Assembly: GCF_000176035.2 (NCBI RefSeq)
Contig: NC_015675.1
Span: 3,352,001-3,416,000, forward strand
From: Mesorhizobium opportunistum WSM2075
GTDB taxonomy: Bacteria > Pseudomonadota > Alphaproteobacteria > Rhizobiales > Rhizobiaceae
Length of the DNA stretch: 64,000 nt
Direction: 5' to 3'
Shown piece after piece: positions 45,736 through 53,194 of this stretch. Position numbers and translations under genes: made by a program. The notes beneath the pieces were generated by a model. That model was not told the origin of the DNA. It ran no database searches and saw only the letters and a program-made list of their open reading frames with translations. How positions within the stretch are numbered: position 1 is the stretch's first letter; the number at the start of each line of letters is the position of its first letter.

Positions 45736-46443
45736 GTGATCGCGGGCCGGTTGCGTGAATGCCTGAGAATACTGAGATGGGAGGCGGCCGATCTCGCCGC
45801 CGAACTCGGCCGTCCGCAAGGAGAGATTGCGGCCTGGCTTGACGGCCGCAGCCGATCTCCATTTGCCGTCGCCGCCTGGCTCGAGGCGCTGGTGAAGGCA
45901 CACAGGATGTTGCCGGCGCCAGGCAGGGGCATGCCGGCGCTGGACTCAGCTAACATCGGGCCGGCCAACATCGGGCCGGCCAGGATCGAACTGCCCAGGT
46001 CGAGCCGGGCGCGATCGGCGGTGCCCAACCGGCGGCTCAATCTTCCATACAAGACATCCATGCACCGTGTCGGCGGCGGGCCGCGCTCTCCTGTGTCAGG
46101 TCCGCCGCAGGTGCCGCATAATCGAGAGGAGGCAAAAGCCATGAATCGCGGGCAGTTTGAAGAACCGGTCACCGTTCTGGTCGGAATGGGCTTTCCGGTT
46201 GGGATCGAGAATGTGATGGAAGCCTACGCCCTGTTGCAGGATTGGCCGGCCGCCGGCCGCAACGGCGCGCACGCCATTGCGCTCAACGCCTGCAAGGCCG
46301 GCATTGCCGGCGAGATCGACCCCGAAACCGTGCGGGCAACGCTGGTCAGCTTTGCACGACGCAATGACATATTGGTGCAGGACATGGTTGCGCCGGCCGT
46401 AGCGCTGGGCGATGCGCCGCGTGCGGGCGAACTCGCGGGTTGA
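45736..46443 (+). CDS. HTH-like protein fused in frame to DUF982 (long form)
   Basis: From GTG 45736, preceded by GGAGGTGGAG, the frame runs 235 residues to the DUF982 stop without a break. Residues 1-65 look like a small helix-turn-helix protein (LRILRWEAADLAAELGRPQG, IAAWLDGRSRSPFAVAAWLE). A linker with a NIGPANIGPA duplication and low-complexity Pro/Arg follows, then DUF982. Either a real fusion or a small HTH gene that lost its stop codon. The internal ATG 46141 has its own strong Shine-Dalgarno, so DUF982 can be made alone. Confidence 0.45.
   Translation: MIAGRLRECLRILRWEAADLAAELGRPQGEIAAWLDGRSRSPFAVAAWLEALVKAHRMLPAPGRGMPALDSANIGPANIGPARIELPRSSRARSAVPNRRLNLPYKTSMHRVGGGPRSPVSGPPQVPHNREEAKAMNRGQFEEPVTVLVGMGFPVGIENVMEAYALLQDWPAAGRNGAHAIALNACKAGIAGEIDPETVRATLVSFARRNDILVQDMVAPAVALGDAPRAGELAG
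45952..45981 (+). repeat. 15-bp perfect tandem duplication
   Basis: AACATCGGGCCGGCC occurs twice in a row (45952-45966 and 45967-45981), followed by a degenerate third start. It is in frame and adds NIGPA to the HTH-DUF982 frame. Perfect identity suggests it is recent. Confidence 0.85.
46141..46443 (+). CDS. DUF982 domain protein
   Basis: 100 residues from ATG 46141, with GAGGAGG at good spacing. It spans the DUF982 domain: FEEPVTVLVGMGFPVGIENV, EAYALLQDWPAAGRNGAHA, and the helical end ETVRATLVSFARRNDILVQD. DUF982 occurs mainly in rhizobia, often in several copies per genome, with unknown function. It shares its frame with an upstream HTH-like reading frame, described separately. It is followed 118 bases later by the cupin gene. 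Confidence 0.8.
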   Translation: MNRGQFEEPVTVLVGMGFPVGIENVMEAYALLQDWPAAGRNGAHAIALNACKAGIAGEIDPETVRATLVSFARRNDILVQDMVAPAVALGDAPRAGELAG

Positions 46444-46561
46444 CCATAGGGCCCGCCGCCCGGCTTTCGCGCCAGGCGGCGGGCACAGCCTTGATGGAAC
46501 CAAGCGACGGGCACACAGGTTTAGTCTAGCCGGCGTCGGTTCCCTGATGCGAGGCCATGTC

Positions 46562-47164
46562 ATGAGCATCCTGCAAAGCATGAAGAAAGCAGCCGAACAG
46601 GTTACCGGCGTTGCAAGACCAGACAGGCGACAGGCCGCCGATCTCGTAAGGCCGCGAAAACCGAATGAATTCAGGTTCAGGGACGATGGTCTGGTGCCCA
46701 ACCATCCATCCTGGCCGCTTGTCGTCTATCGCGGCGCCGTGCGGCTGCCGCAAGAATTCGATCCCGCAGCGGTCATGGAGGAGCTTTTCGGCGCCAATGG
46801 CTGGGGCGACAGCTGGCGCGACGGCATCTACAGCTACGTTCATTACCATTCGCGCATCCACGAAGTGCTCGGCGTCGCGCGCGGCACGGCCAAAGTTCAG
46901 TTTGGCGGCGATAAGGGACGAACGCTGGCGCTGAAGGCGGGCGATGTCGCGGTTCTCCCGGCCGGCACCGGACACCAGCGGATCTCGGCGTCCGGCGACT
47001 TCCTCGTGGTTGGCGCCTATCCCGCATCCGGCACCTACGACATATGCACGACCACCGCCGACCACGCCAAGGCGATCGTGACGATCCCCAGGGTAGGCCG
47101 TCCGCGAAAGGACCCTGTCTATGGAAGCGAGGGGCCGTTGCTGACGGCCTGGAAGAAAGACTGA
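46562..47164 (+). CDS. Cupin-domain protein (YjlB-like)
   Basis: 200 residues from ATG 46562 (MSILQSMKKAAEQVTGVARP), with GAGG 7 bases upstream. The cupin barrel shows motif 1 in YSYVHYHSRIHEVLGVARGT and motif 2 in LKAGDVAVLPAGTGHQRISA; the His and Glu residues could bind a metal. It matches the YjlB-type subgroup with a conserved PNHPSWPLVVYRGAV segment. No substrate is known. It is convergent with the sugar ABC permease gene. Confidence 0.85.
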   Translation: MSILQSMKKAAEQVTGVARPDRRQAADLVRPRKPNEFRFRDDGLVPNHPSWPLVVYRGAVRLPQEFDPAAVMEELFGANGWGDSWRDGIYSYVHYHSRIHEVLGVARGTAKVQFGGDKGRTLALKAGDVAVLPAGTGHQRISASGDFLVVGAYPASGTYDICTTTADHAKAIVTIPRVGRPRKDPVYGSEGPLLTAWKKD

Positions 47165-47196
47165 GGCGGTTCCAGCGAAGGCCAGGCGGTCGGGAA

Positions 47197-48177
47197 CTAC
47201 CGCTCCTCCACTATCCGCAAATAAGCCGCCGTCACGAACAGCACGATCAGCCCGAACAAGATCCGTCTCGCCCCCTCCGGCATCTGCAGGATGGTCAGCA
47301 GCGTCGTCAACACGGTCAGGATGAGCGCGCCGATGATGGTGCCGGTATAGCCGCCGCGGCCGCCGAAGATGGAGGTGCCGCCGATGACGGCGGCGGCGAC
47401 CGAGGGCAGCACCAGGGGTTCGGCGAGGGAGAGCGACGGAGCCTTGATAAGGCCGATGTAGAGCAGGCCGGTGATGCCGGCGAGCACGCTGGAGGTGATG
47501 TAGAGGGCGGTGATGACCTGCCAGTATTGCACGCCCGACAGCCGCGTTGCGCGCTCATTGTCGCCGACGGCGTAGAGCAGGCGGCCGAAGCCGGTGCGGG
47601 CGAGCGTGAAGACGATCAGCGCGGCGAGCGGCACGAACAACAGCAGGGCGTTGGGAAAGCCCGAGGTGACGCCGGTGCCGAGCCAGGCGAGGAAGTCGGG
47701 GATTTTGGCGCCGGATGCGATCACCGTACGCTGGTAGACCTGCAGGCAACCGGTGCCGATCAGGCTGGTGCCGAGCGTCATGATCAGCGGGTGGACGCGA
47801 AAGACGCCGACGCCGATGCCGTTGACGAGGCCGATCAGCACCGCCGGCATCATCGCCAGCAGAAAGGCGACCGCCGGATCCTGGTTGACGACTTGCGTTG
47901 CCATGATGAAGGCGCTCATCGTCGCCACCGTGCCGACCGAGAGGTCGATGCCGCCGGTCAGCATGGTCATGGTCTGGCAGCCGGCGAGGATCGCCAGCGG
48001 GATGGCGAATTTGATGGTGTTGCCGATCCAGCGTTCGTTGACGATGCCCGGGCGCAGGATCTGCAGGATCACCACCAGGATGACGAGCAGGATGATCAGC
48101 GGGATCAGCGGCCGGTCGGCCATGAAGCGTTTTAGGCGGCGGCCGAAGGGGACGGGGGTGATCGCGGTGGTGCTCAT
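47197..48177 (-). CDS. CUT2 sugar ABC transporter permease B, system 2
   Basis: 326 residues from ATG 48177 (MSTTAITPVPFGRRLKRFMA). The RbsC-type core is present: LAGCQTMTMLTGGIDLSVGT, AAVIGGTSIFGGRGGYTGTI. About ten membrane helices. It is the last gene of the minus-strand cluster; a family B repeat separates it from the first permease. With permease A it should form a heterodimeric channel. Confidence 0.93.
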   Translation of the reverse strand: MSTTAITPVPFGRRLKRFMADRPLIPLIILLVILVVILQILRPGIVNERWIGNTIKFAIPLAILAGCQTMTMLTGGIDLSVGTVATMSAFIMATQVVNQDPAVAFLLAMMPAVLIGLVNGIGVGVFRVHPLIMTLGTSLIGTGCLQVYQRTVIASGAKIPDFLAWLGTGVTSGFPNALLLFVPLAALIVFTLARTGFGRLLYAVGDNERATRLSGVQYWQVITALYITSSVLAGITGLLYIGLIKAPSLSLAEPLVLPSVAAAVIGGTSIFGGRGGYTGTIIGALILTVLTTLLTILQMPEGARRILFGLIVLFVTAAYLRIVEER

Positions 48178-48213
48178 GGGGTGGCTCGCGATAGAGTTGG
48201 CGCGATGCATCTT

Positions 48214-48370
48214 TCCCTTCTCCCCTTGTGGGAGAAGGTGGATCGGCGCGATAGCGCCGAGACGGATGAGGGGTGCTCCAGCGGAGTGAGACGTTGGCGT
48301 TCCCTGGAATACCCCTCATCCGTCTTGCCGCTGCGCGGCAATCCACCTTCCCCCACAAGGGGGGAAGGAA
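48214..48370. repeat. Palindromic intergenic repeat, family B, copy 1
   Basis: About 157 bases with inverted ends (CCCTTCTCCCCTTGTGGGAG at one side, a CCCCCACAAGG-containing inverse at the other), inner inverted blocks GACGGATGAGGGGTGCTCC/CCCCTCATCCGTC and a short GCGCGATAGCGCC hairpin. Copy 2 is at 50977-51127. It can fold as a long imperfect cruciform. It fills the gap between two permease genes of one cluster and may reduce downstream expression. Confidence 0.85.
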
Positions 48371-48394
48371 GAAGCCCATGCCGATACTCTCTCA

Positions 48395-49366
48395 TCATTG
48401 CCGCCCCCGCATGGTGATAAACGCGCCGAACATCACCACGGCGACCATGATGGCACCTTCGATGATGGCGGTGACGTTGGGGTCGATGGCGAGCAGCGTC
48501 AAGTCCGTGCGCACCAGGCGCAGCACGAAGACGGCGACGATGGGGCCGAGCAGGCCGCCCTTGCCGCCGCCGAGTGCCACGCCACCCAGCACCACGGCGG
48601 CGACGCTGGCCAAGAGATAGGGGCCGGGAATGGGAGCGCCGATGCCGGTGCTCATGGTCAGCGCCAGCCCGCCCATGGCTGCGAACAGGCCCGAAAGCGC
48701 ATAGGCGACAATGCGGGTACGCGCGACCGGCACGCCTGAGCGGAACGCCGCCAGTTCGCTCGAGCCGATGGCGTAGATGGAGAGGCCGAGACGCGAGCGC
48801 CTGAGCGGTATCCAGACGATGCAGAGGCAGACGATGAGCACCAGCAGCGCCTTGGGCAGCCAGGCGTCGATGGCGTCGGGCAGGCCCGGTATCGGCACGG
48901 TGCCCGAGATCAGCGCCTTCAGCCATTCGGCGGCACTTCCGCCCGGCGCGCCGAGCACCAAAAGGGCGGCACCTTGCAGCACGAACAGCATGGCCAGCGT
49001 GACGACGATGTCGGGCACGCGGGTGACGACGATCAGCAGTCCGTTCAGCGCGCCGAGCACGAGGCCCAGGGCGAGCACGAAGGGCACCACGAACAGCGCG
49101 TATTCCTCGCTCGCGCCAGCCATCATCGAGGCGGCGGTGACGCTGGTCAACGCCATCATGGCGGCGACCGACAGATCGATGCCGCCGGCGATGACGACCA
49201 CCGTCTGCGCGGCGACAGCGAAGGCATAGGGCAGAACGGCCCGTGCCAGCGAGCCGAAGTCGCCGCTGCCATAGCCCGGCTGGATCAGCTTGGTGACGAT
49301 GAACAGCACGATGAGGAGAGCGAACAGGCCGGCGACCCAGCCCTGGCGGCGCAGGAAATGGCTCAT
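48395..49366 (-). CDS. CUT2 sugar ABC transporter permease A, system 2
   Basis: 323-residue inner-membrane permease (MSHFLRRQGWVAGLFALLIV). The RbsC-type core appears as AAQTVVVIAGGIDLSVAAMM and VAAVVLGGVALGGGKGGLLG. Its start overlaps the ATPase stop by 4 bases (49363-49366). It acts with permease B and the ATPase to import the sugar captured by the binding protein at 51143. Confidence 0.93.
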   Translation of the reverse strand: MSHFLRRQGWVAGLFALLIVLFIVTKLIQPGYGSGDFGSLARAVLPYAFAVAAQTVVVIAGGIDLSVAAMMALTSVTAASMMAGASEEYALFVVPFVLALGLVLGALNGLLIVVTRVPDIVVTLAMLFVLQGAALLVLGAPGGSAAEWLKALISGTVPIPGLPDAIDAWLPKALLVLIVCLCIVWIPLRRSRLGLSIYAIGSSELAAFRSGVPVARTRIVAYALSGLFAAMGGLALTMSTGIGAPIPGPYLLASVAAVVLGGVALGGGKGGLLGPIVAVFVLRLVRTDLTLLAIDPNVTAIIEGAIMVAVVMFGAFITMRGRQ

Positions 49367-50913
49367 GGCGCCGCCTCCGGCGCATCGGAAGTGTTCGCGG
49401 TGGGGTCGGCCAAAATGCCGACATCGGCCTTGACGCCGCGCGGCAGGCCGTAGGCGGCGCGCATCAGCGCCGGTTCGTCGGCTTCCTCGACCGGGAAGAT
49501 GTCGACCAAGCGGCCGCCGAAGATGACGATGACGCGGTCGCAGACGCGTTGCACCTCTTCGAGTTCCGAGGTGTAGAACAGCACCGACTTGCCGTTGCCG
49601 GCGAGCTGGCGCAGCAATTTATAGATCTCCTGCTTGGTGCCGACATCGATGCCGCGCGTCGGGTCGAAGCACAGGATGGTGCGGGCATCGGCAGCGATCC
49701 AGCGGGCGATGGTCACCTTCTGCTGGTTGCCGCCGGACAGGCGCTGCACCTCGCCCTGCGCGCGGGTGTCGATCTGCAGCAGCTCGATGGCGCTGGCCAC
49801 CTTCGCGCGCTCGCGGCGCATGTTGATCGGCCCCCAGTTGCGGAACGCAGCACTGAAGGGTAGCGCGATGTTCTCGCGCACCGAGCGCTGCATGGCGAGC
49901 GCCTCGGCGCGGTCGCCTGGCACATAGGCGATGCCGGCACGGATGGCGTCGATCGGGTGCGAGAACTTTGCCGGCTGGCCGTCGACCTCGATGGTGCCGC
50001 CGGATGGGCGGATCGAGCCGGCCAGGGCGGAAAACAACTCGTCCTGGCCCTGGCCTTCGAGCGCGACGACGCCGACGACTTCGCCATCTCCAAGATCGAA
50101 GGAGACATCGCTGAGCTTGGTGCCGACGCGCAGGTTGCGCACGCTTATGCGCGGCCGGGAGGTGATGGGCGCCGCCTTTTCGGCAGCGCTGCGGGCGGCG
50201 ACGTGGGTCTTGACGATGCGGGTGCCGAGCATCAGCTCGACGATCTTTTCCTCGACGCCCGGCACGATATCGACAACGCCGACGGTCTCGCCATCGCGCA
50301 GCACGGTGGCGCGGTCGCACAGTGCGGAGATTTCGACGAAGCGATGCGAGATGAAGATGACGGCGCGGCCGCTGTCGCCCTGGCGGCGCACCACTTCCAG
50401 CACTTTCTCGGCTAGGTTGGCGGGCAGCGCCGCCGTCATTTCGTCGAGCAGCAGCACGTCGGGCTCGACGGCCAGTGCCCGCGCCAGGTCGAGCACGCGC
50501 AGCACGGCCAGCGGGATGTCGCGCGCGGTGTCGCGCAGGTCGAGGTCGGGAATGCCGAGTTCGCGCACCCAGGCGCGGAACGGCTCGACCGGCGTGCCGG
50601 TCAGCCGCAGGTTGGAAAGCACGTCGAGATCGGGGATCAGCGACGGTTCCTGGTAGACCGGCAACAGGCCGGCGCGGCGTCCGGCGGCCGGCGAACGGAT
50701 GTCGCGCGCCTCGCCGCGGATCAGGATGCGGCCGGCATTGGCTTGGATGGCCCCGGTCAGGATCTTCACCAGCGTCGACTTGCCGGCGCCATTGGCGCCC
50801 ATCAACGCATGCACCTCGCCCGGCAGCACGGACAGGGACGCGTTGCGAAGGGCGGCAACCGCGCCGTAATTCTTGGCGACGCCGGTGGCGTCGAGGAGAG
50901 GGCTGGTGGTCAA
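49363..50913 (-). CDS. CUT2 sugar ABC transporter ATP-binding protein, system 2
   Basis: 516 residues with two fused ATPase domains. Domain 1 has Walker A GANGAGKST, a Q-loop YQEPSLIPD and Walker B VLLLDEMTAALP, in which Pro replaces the expected small residue after the DEMTA. Domain 2 has the degenerate ALEGQGQDELFSALAGSIRP, signature LSGGNQQKV and ILCFDPTRGIDVG, in which Asp-Pro replaces Asp-Glu of Walker B, as in other second halves of this type. It is preceded by a family B repeat. Confidence 0.94.
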   Translation of the reverse strand: MTTSPLLDATGVAKNYGAVAALRNASLSVLPGEVHALMGANGAGKSTLVKILTGAIQANAGRILIRGEARDIRSPAAGRRAGLLPVYQEPSLIPDLDVLSNLRLTGTPVEPFRAWVRELGIPDLDLRDTARDIPLAVLRVLDLARALAVEPDVLLLDEMTAALPANLAEKVLEVVRRQGDSGRAVIFISHRFVEISALCDRATVLRDGETVGVVDIVPGVEEKIVELMLGTRIVKTHVAARSAAEKAAPITSRPRISVRNLRVGTKLSDVSFDLGDGEVVGVVALEGQGQDELFSALAGSIRPSGGTIEVDGQPAKFSHPIDAIRAGIAYVPGDRAEALAMQRSVRENIALPFSAAFRNWGPINMRRERAKVASAIELLQIDTRAQGEVQRLSGGNQQKVTIARWIAADARTILCFDPTRGIDVGTKQEIYKLLRQLAGNGKSVLFYTSELEEVQRVCDRVIVIFGGRLVDIFPVEEADEPALMRAAYGLPRGVKADVGILADPTANTSDAPEAAP

Positions 50914-50976
50914 ATGGTTGGGTCTCGGGTCAAGCTGTTCAGGTATTTGTGGAACCGACTGGCCGCAACGGTGACC

Positions 50977-51127
50977 TTCCCTTCTCCCCTTGCGGGAGAA
51001 GGTGGCCTCGCGAAGCGAGGTCGGATGAGGGGTGCTCCAGGGAATACCAACGTCTCACTCCGCTGGAACACCCCTCATCCGTCTCGGCGCTGCGCGCCGA
51101 TCCACCTTCTCCCGCAAGGGGAGAAGG
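50977..51127. repeat. Palindromic intergenic repeat, family B, copy 2
   Basis: About 151 bases. CCCTTCTCCCCTTGCGGGAG at the left is inverted at the right (CTCCCGCAAGGGGAGAAGG). Inner blocks GTCGGATGAGGGGTGCTCC and CCCCTCATCCGTC match copy 1, but the short inner hairpins differ (CTCGCGAAGCGAG and GGCGCTGCGCGCC). It lies between the binding-protein gene and the ATPase gene of one cluster. Confidence 0.85.
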
Positions 51128-51142
51128 CAGAAGCGCGGGTGC

Positions 51143-52177
51143 TTACTCTCCCGGGCCCTTGCAGGCCACGATCTGCTCCTTCGTGTACGTCGTCCAGTCC
51201 GGGATCGAGATCGAGACCGGCCATTCGGGGCTGAGCGACGGGTCGGCGGCGGCCTTCAGCTTGGCCTTGCCTTCGTCGGTCGCGTTGTCCCACAGTTGCG
51301 GGTCGACCAGCACCGTCTGCTGTGCCGGCTTCTTGCCGTCGAGGATCTGCAGCGCCAGCGTGACACCAGCACCGCCGATCGAGCCAGGGTTGGTGACGGC
51401 AGCGCCGACGAGGCCCTTGACCGAGCTCAACTGGCCGACGAAGCCGGCATTGTCGGCGCCGACCACCGGCACCAGCGGCGCCTGCGATTCGACCAGCGCG
51501 TCGACGATGACGTTGTCGATGCCGGACGTCCACACGCCGTTGAACGGGGTGCCGGTGGCGAGGAACGACAGCATCTGCTGCTTGGCCTGATCCTGCTGCC
51601 AGCCGGTGAAGACCTCCTGTGCGACCTTCACATCGGGGAATTCGGCCAGCGCCTTCTTGAAGCCCTTGTCGCGATCGGAATCGGCCGAAGCGCCGGCGGC
51701 GCCGCGCATGTAGAACACCTCGCCCTTGCCGCCCATCTGCTGGAACAGCCACTTGGCGCCGAGATAGGCGTATTGTTCCTGGTTGTTGGAGATAATGTAG
51801 GCCGACGGCTCGGTGACCGCCTGGTCGACGGCGACGACGACGATGCCGGCCTTGGTGGCTTCCTCGAGGCCCGCCTTGATGCCGGCCGGATCGGCGGGGT
51901 TGACGACGATGGCGTCGACCTTGGCGCTGATCAGGTTGCGGATATCTTCCAACTGGCCGGCGGCATCGGTGTTGCGGTGGGCGATGTTGAGCTTGGCGAC
52001 CTCGCCGGATGCCAGCGCCTGCGCCTTCATGGCGCAGACCATCTCCTCGCGCCAGCCATTGCCCTGCACGGTGTTGGAGATGCCGATCGTGTATTTGCCG
52101 GCGGCGGCAGAGACGCCCACCGAGGCCAGCAAGGCGGCACCCGCAAGGAGCGGGACCATGGTCAGGATTTTTTTCAT
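51143..52177 (-). CDS. CUT2 sugar ABC transporter substrate-binding protein, system 2
   Basis: 344 residues from ATG 52177 (MKKILTMVPLLAGAALLASV), with GGAGG 9 bases upstream. The signal peptide ends at VSAAA, followed by the type I periplasmic-binding fold (KYTIGISNTVQGNGWREEMV, and IVVNPADPAGIKAGLEEAT). It feeds the two-permease ABC system downstream. The ligand is unknown; the neighbouring polyol dehydrogenase suggests a sugar or sugar alcohol. Confidence 0.93.
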   Translation of the reverse strand: MKKILTMVPLLAGAALLASVGVSAAAGKYTIGISNTVQGNGWREEMVCAMKAQALASGEVAKLNIAHRNTDAAGQLEDIRNLISAKVDAIVVNPADPAGIKAGLEEATKAGIVVVAVDQAVTEPSAYIISNNQEQYAYLGAKWLFQQMGGKGEVFYMRGAAGASADSDRDKGFKKALAEFPDVKVAQEVFTGWQQDQAKQQMLSFLATGTPFNGVWTSGIDNVIVDALVESQAPLVPVVGADNAGFVGQLSSVKGLVGAAVTNPGSIGGAGVTLALQILDGKKPAQQTVLVDPQLWDNATDEGKAKLKAAADPSLSPEWPVSISIPDWTTYTKEQIVACKGPGE

Positions 52178-52265
52178 TTCAGACTTCCTCCACATTGTTT
52201 TTCAGTTCCAGTTCAACCCGTTGAAGCACGCCGCTGACAAAGTGAGTCAGACGGTGTGCTCCAAT

Positions 52266-53180
52266 TCACTTGACGAAAGGACGCAGCACGTCGCGGGCGA
52301 GCAGAAAGCCCCGCTTCACCTGATCGTCGCTGCCTTCAAATCGCCTGTCCTCATGTTCGATGATGACGGACCCGTCATAGCCGGCGCGGTAAAGGCCGGA
52401 GAAGAAGCCGTTCCAGTCGACATCGCCCAACCCCGGCATGCGCGGCACCTGCCAGCCTATGCCGGCGGAGAGAATTCCGCGCTCGTACAAACCATCACGA
52501 TCAATCATCAGGTCCTTGGCGTGGACATGCAGCATATAGGGGCCGAATTCCCTGATGAAGCGGGCCTGGTCGATCATCTGCCAGACCAGATGCGAGGGGT
52601 CGAAATTCATGCCGACCTCGCCGCCCCAGGCTTCCAGGATGCGGCGCCAGACCTGTGGCGAATAGGCGATGTTGTGCCCGCCCGGCCACTCGTCATAGCT
52701 GAAGATCATCGGGCAGTTCTCGAAGGCAAGCTTGACGCCGTGGCCGCGCGCAAACGCGACGATTTCGGGCCAGACTTTCAGCGCATCCTGCCAGTTGACG
52801 TCGACGGTCTTCGAGGCATCGCCGCCGCAGAAGGTGTTGACCACGGGAACGCCCATATTGGCGGCCAGCACGATCACCTTCTTGAGATGACCGATGACCG
52901 CCTCGCGGTGGGCGGCATCCGGATCCAGTGGGTTCGGATAGTAGCCGAGGCCGGAGACGATGAGGTTCTTTTCCGCCAGCGAGGCGACGATCTCCTTGGC
53001 CTGCGCGGGCGAGGTGGAAGCCGCGTCGATATGGCTGGTGCCGGCATAGCGGCGGGTCGCGGCGGACGTTTTCGGCCAGCAGGCGATTTCCAGCGCCTCG
53101 AAGCCGGCCTGATTTGCCCAGCCGGCGACCTCGCCGAGCGGCGTCTGCGCAAACGGTGCGGTGAGCAGTCCAAGTTTCAT
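52266..53180 (-). CDS. Sugar phosphate isomerase/epimerase (xylose isomerase-like TIM barrel)
   Basis: 304 residues from ATG 53180 (MKLGLLTAPFAQTPLGEVAG), with GGGAGG close upstream. Metal-binding and catalytic positions of this family appear as Glu in VKLAFENCPM, Asp/His in GMNFDPSHLVWQ, His in MLHVHAKDLMID and Glu in VIIEHEDRRFEG. It probably isomerises or epimerises the sugar imported by the adjacent transporter. It starts 14 bases after the polyol dehydrogenase stop, so it is in the same operon. Confidence 0.9.
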   Translation of the reverse strand: MKLGLLTAPFAQTPLGEVAGWANQAGFEALEIACWPKTSAATRRYAGTSHIDAASTSPAQAKEIVASLAEKNLIVSGLGYYPNPLDPDAAHREAVIGHLKKVIVLAANMGVPVVNTFCGGDASKTVDVNWQDALKVWPEIVAFARGHGVKLAFENCPMIFSYDEWPGGHNIAYSPQVWRRILEAWGGEVGMNFDPSHLVWQMIDQARFIREFGPYMLHVHAKDLMIDRDGLYERGILSAGIGWQVPRMPGLGDVDWNGFFSGLYRAGYDGSVIIEHEDRRFEGSDDQVKRGFLLARDVLRPFVK

Positions 53181-53194
53181 AGTGCCTCCCAACC

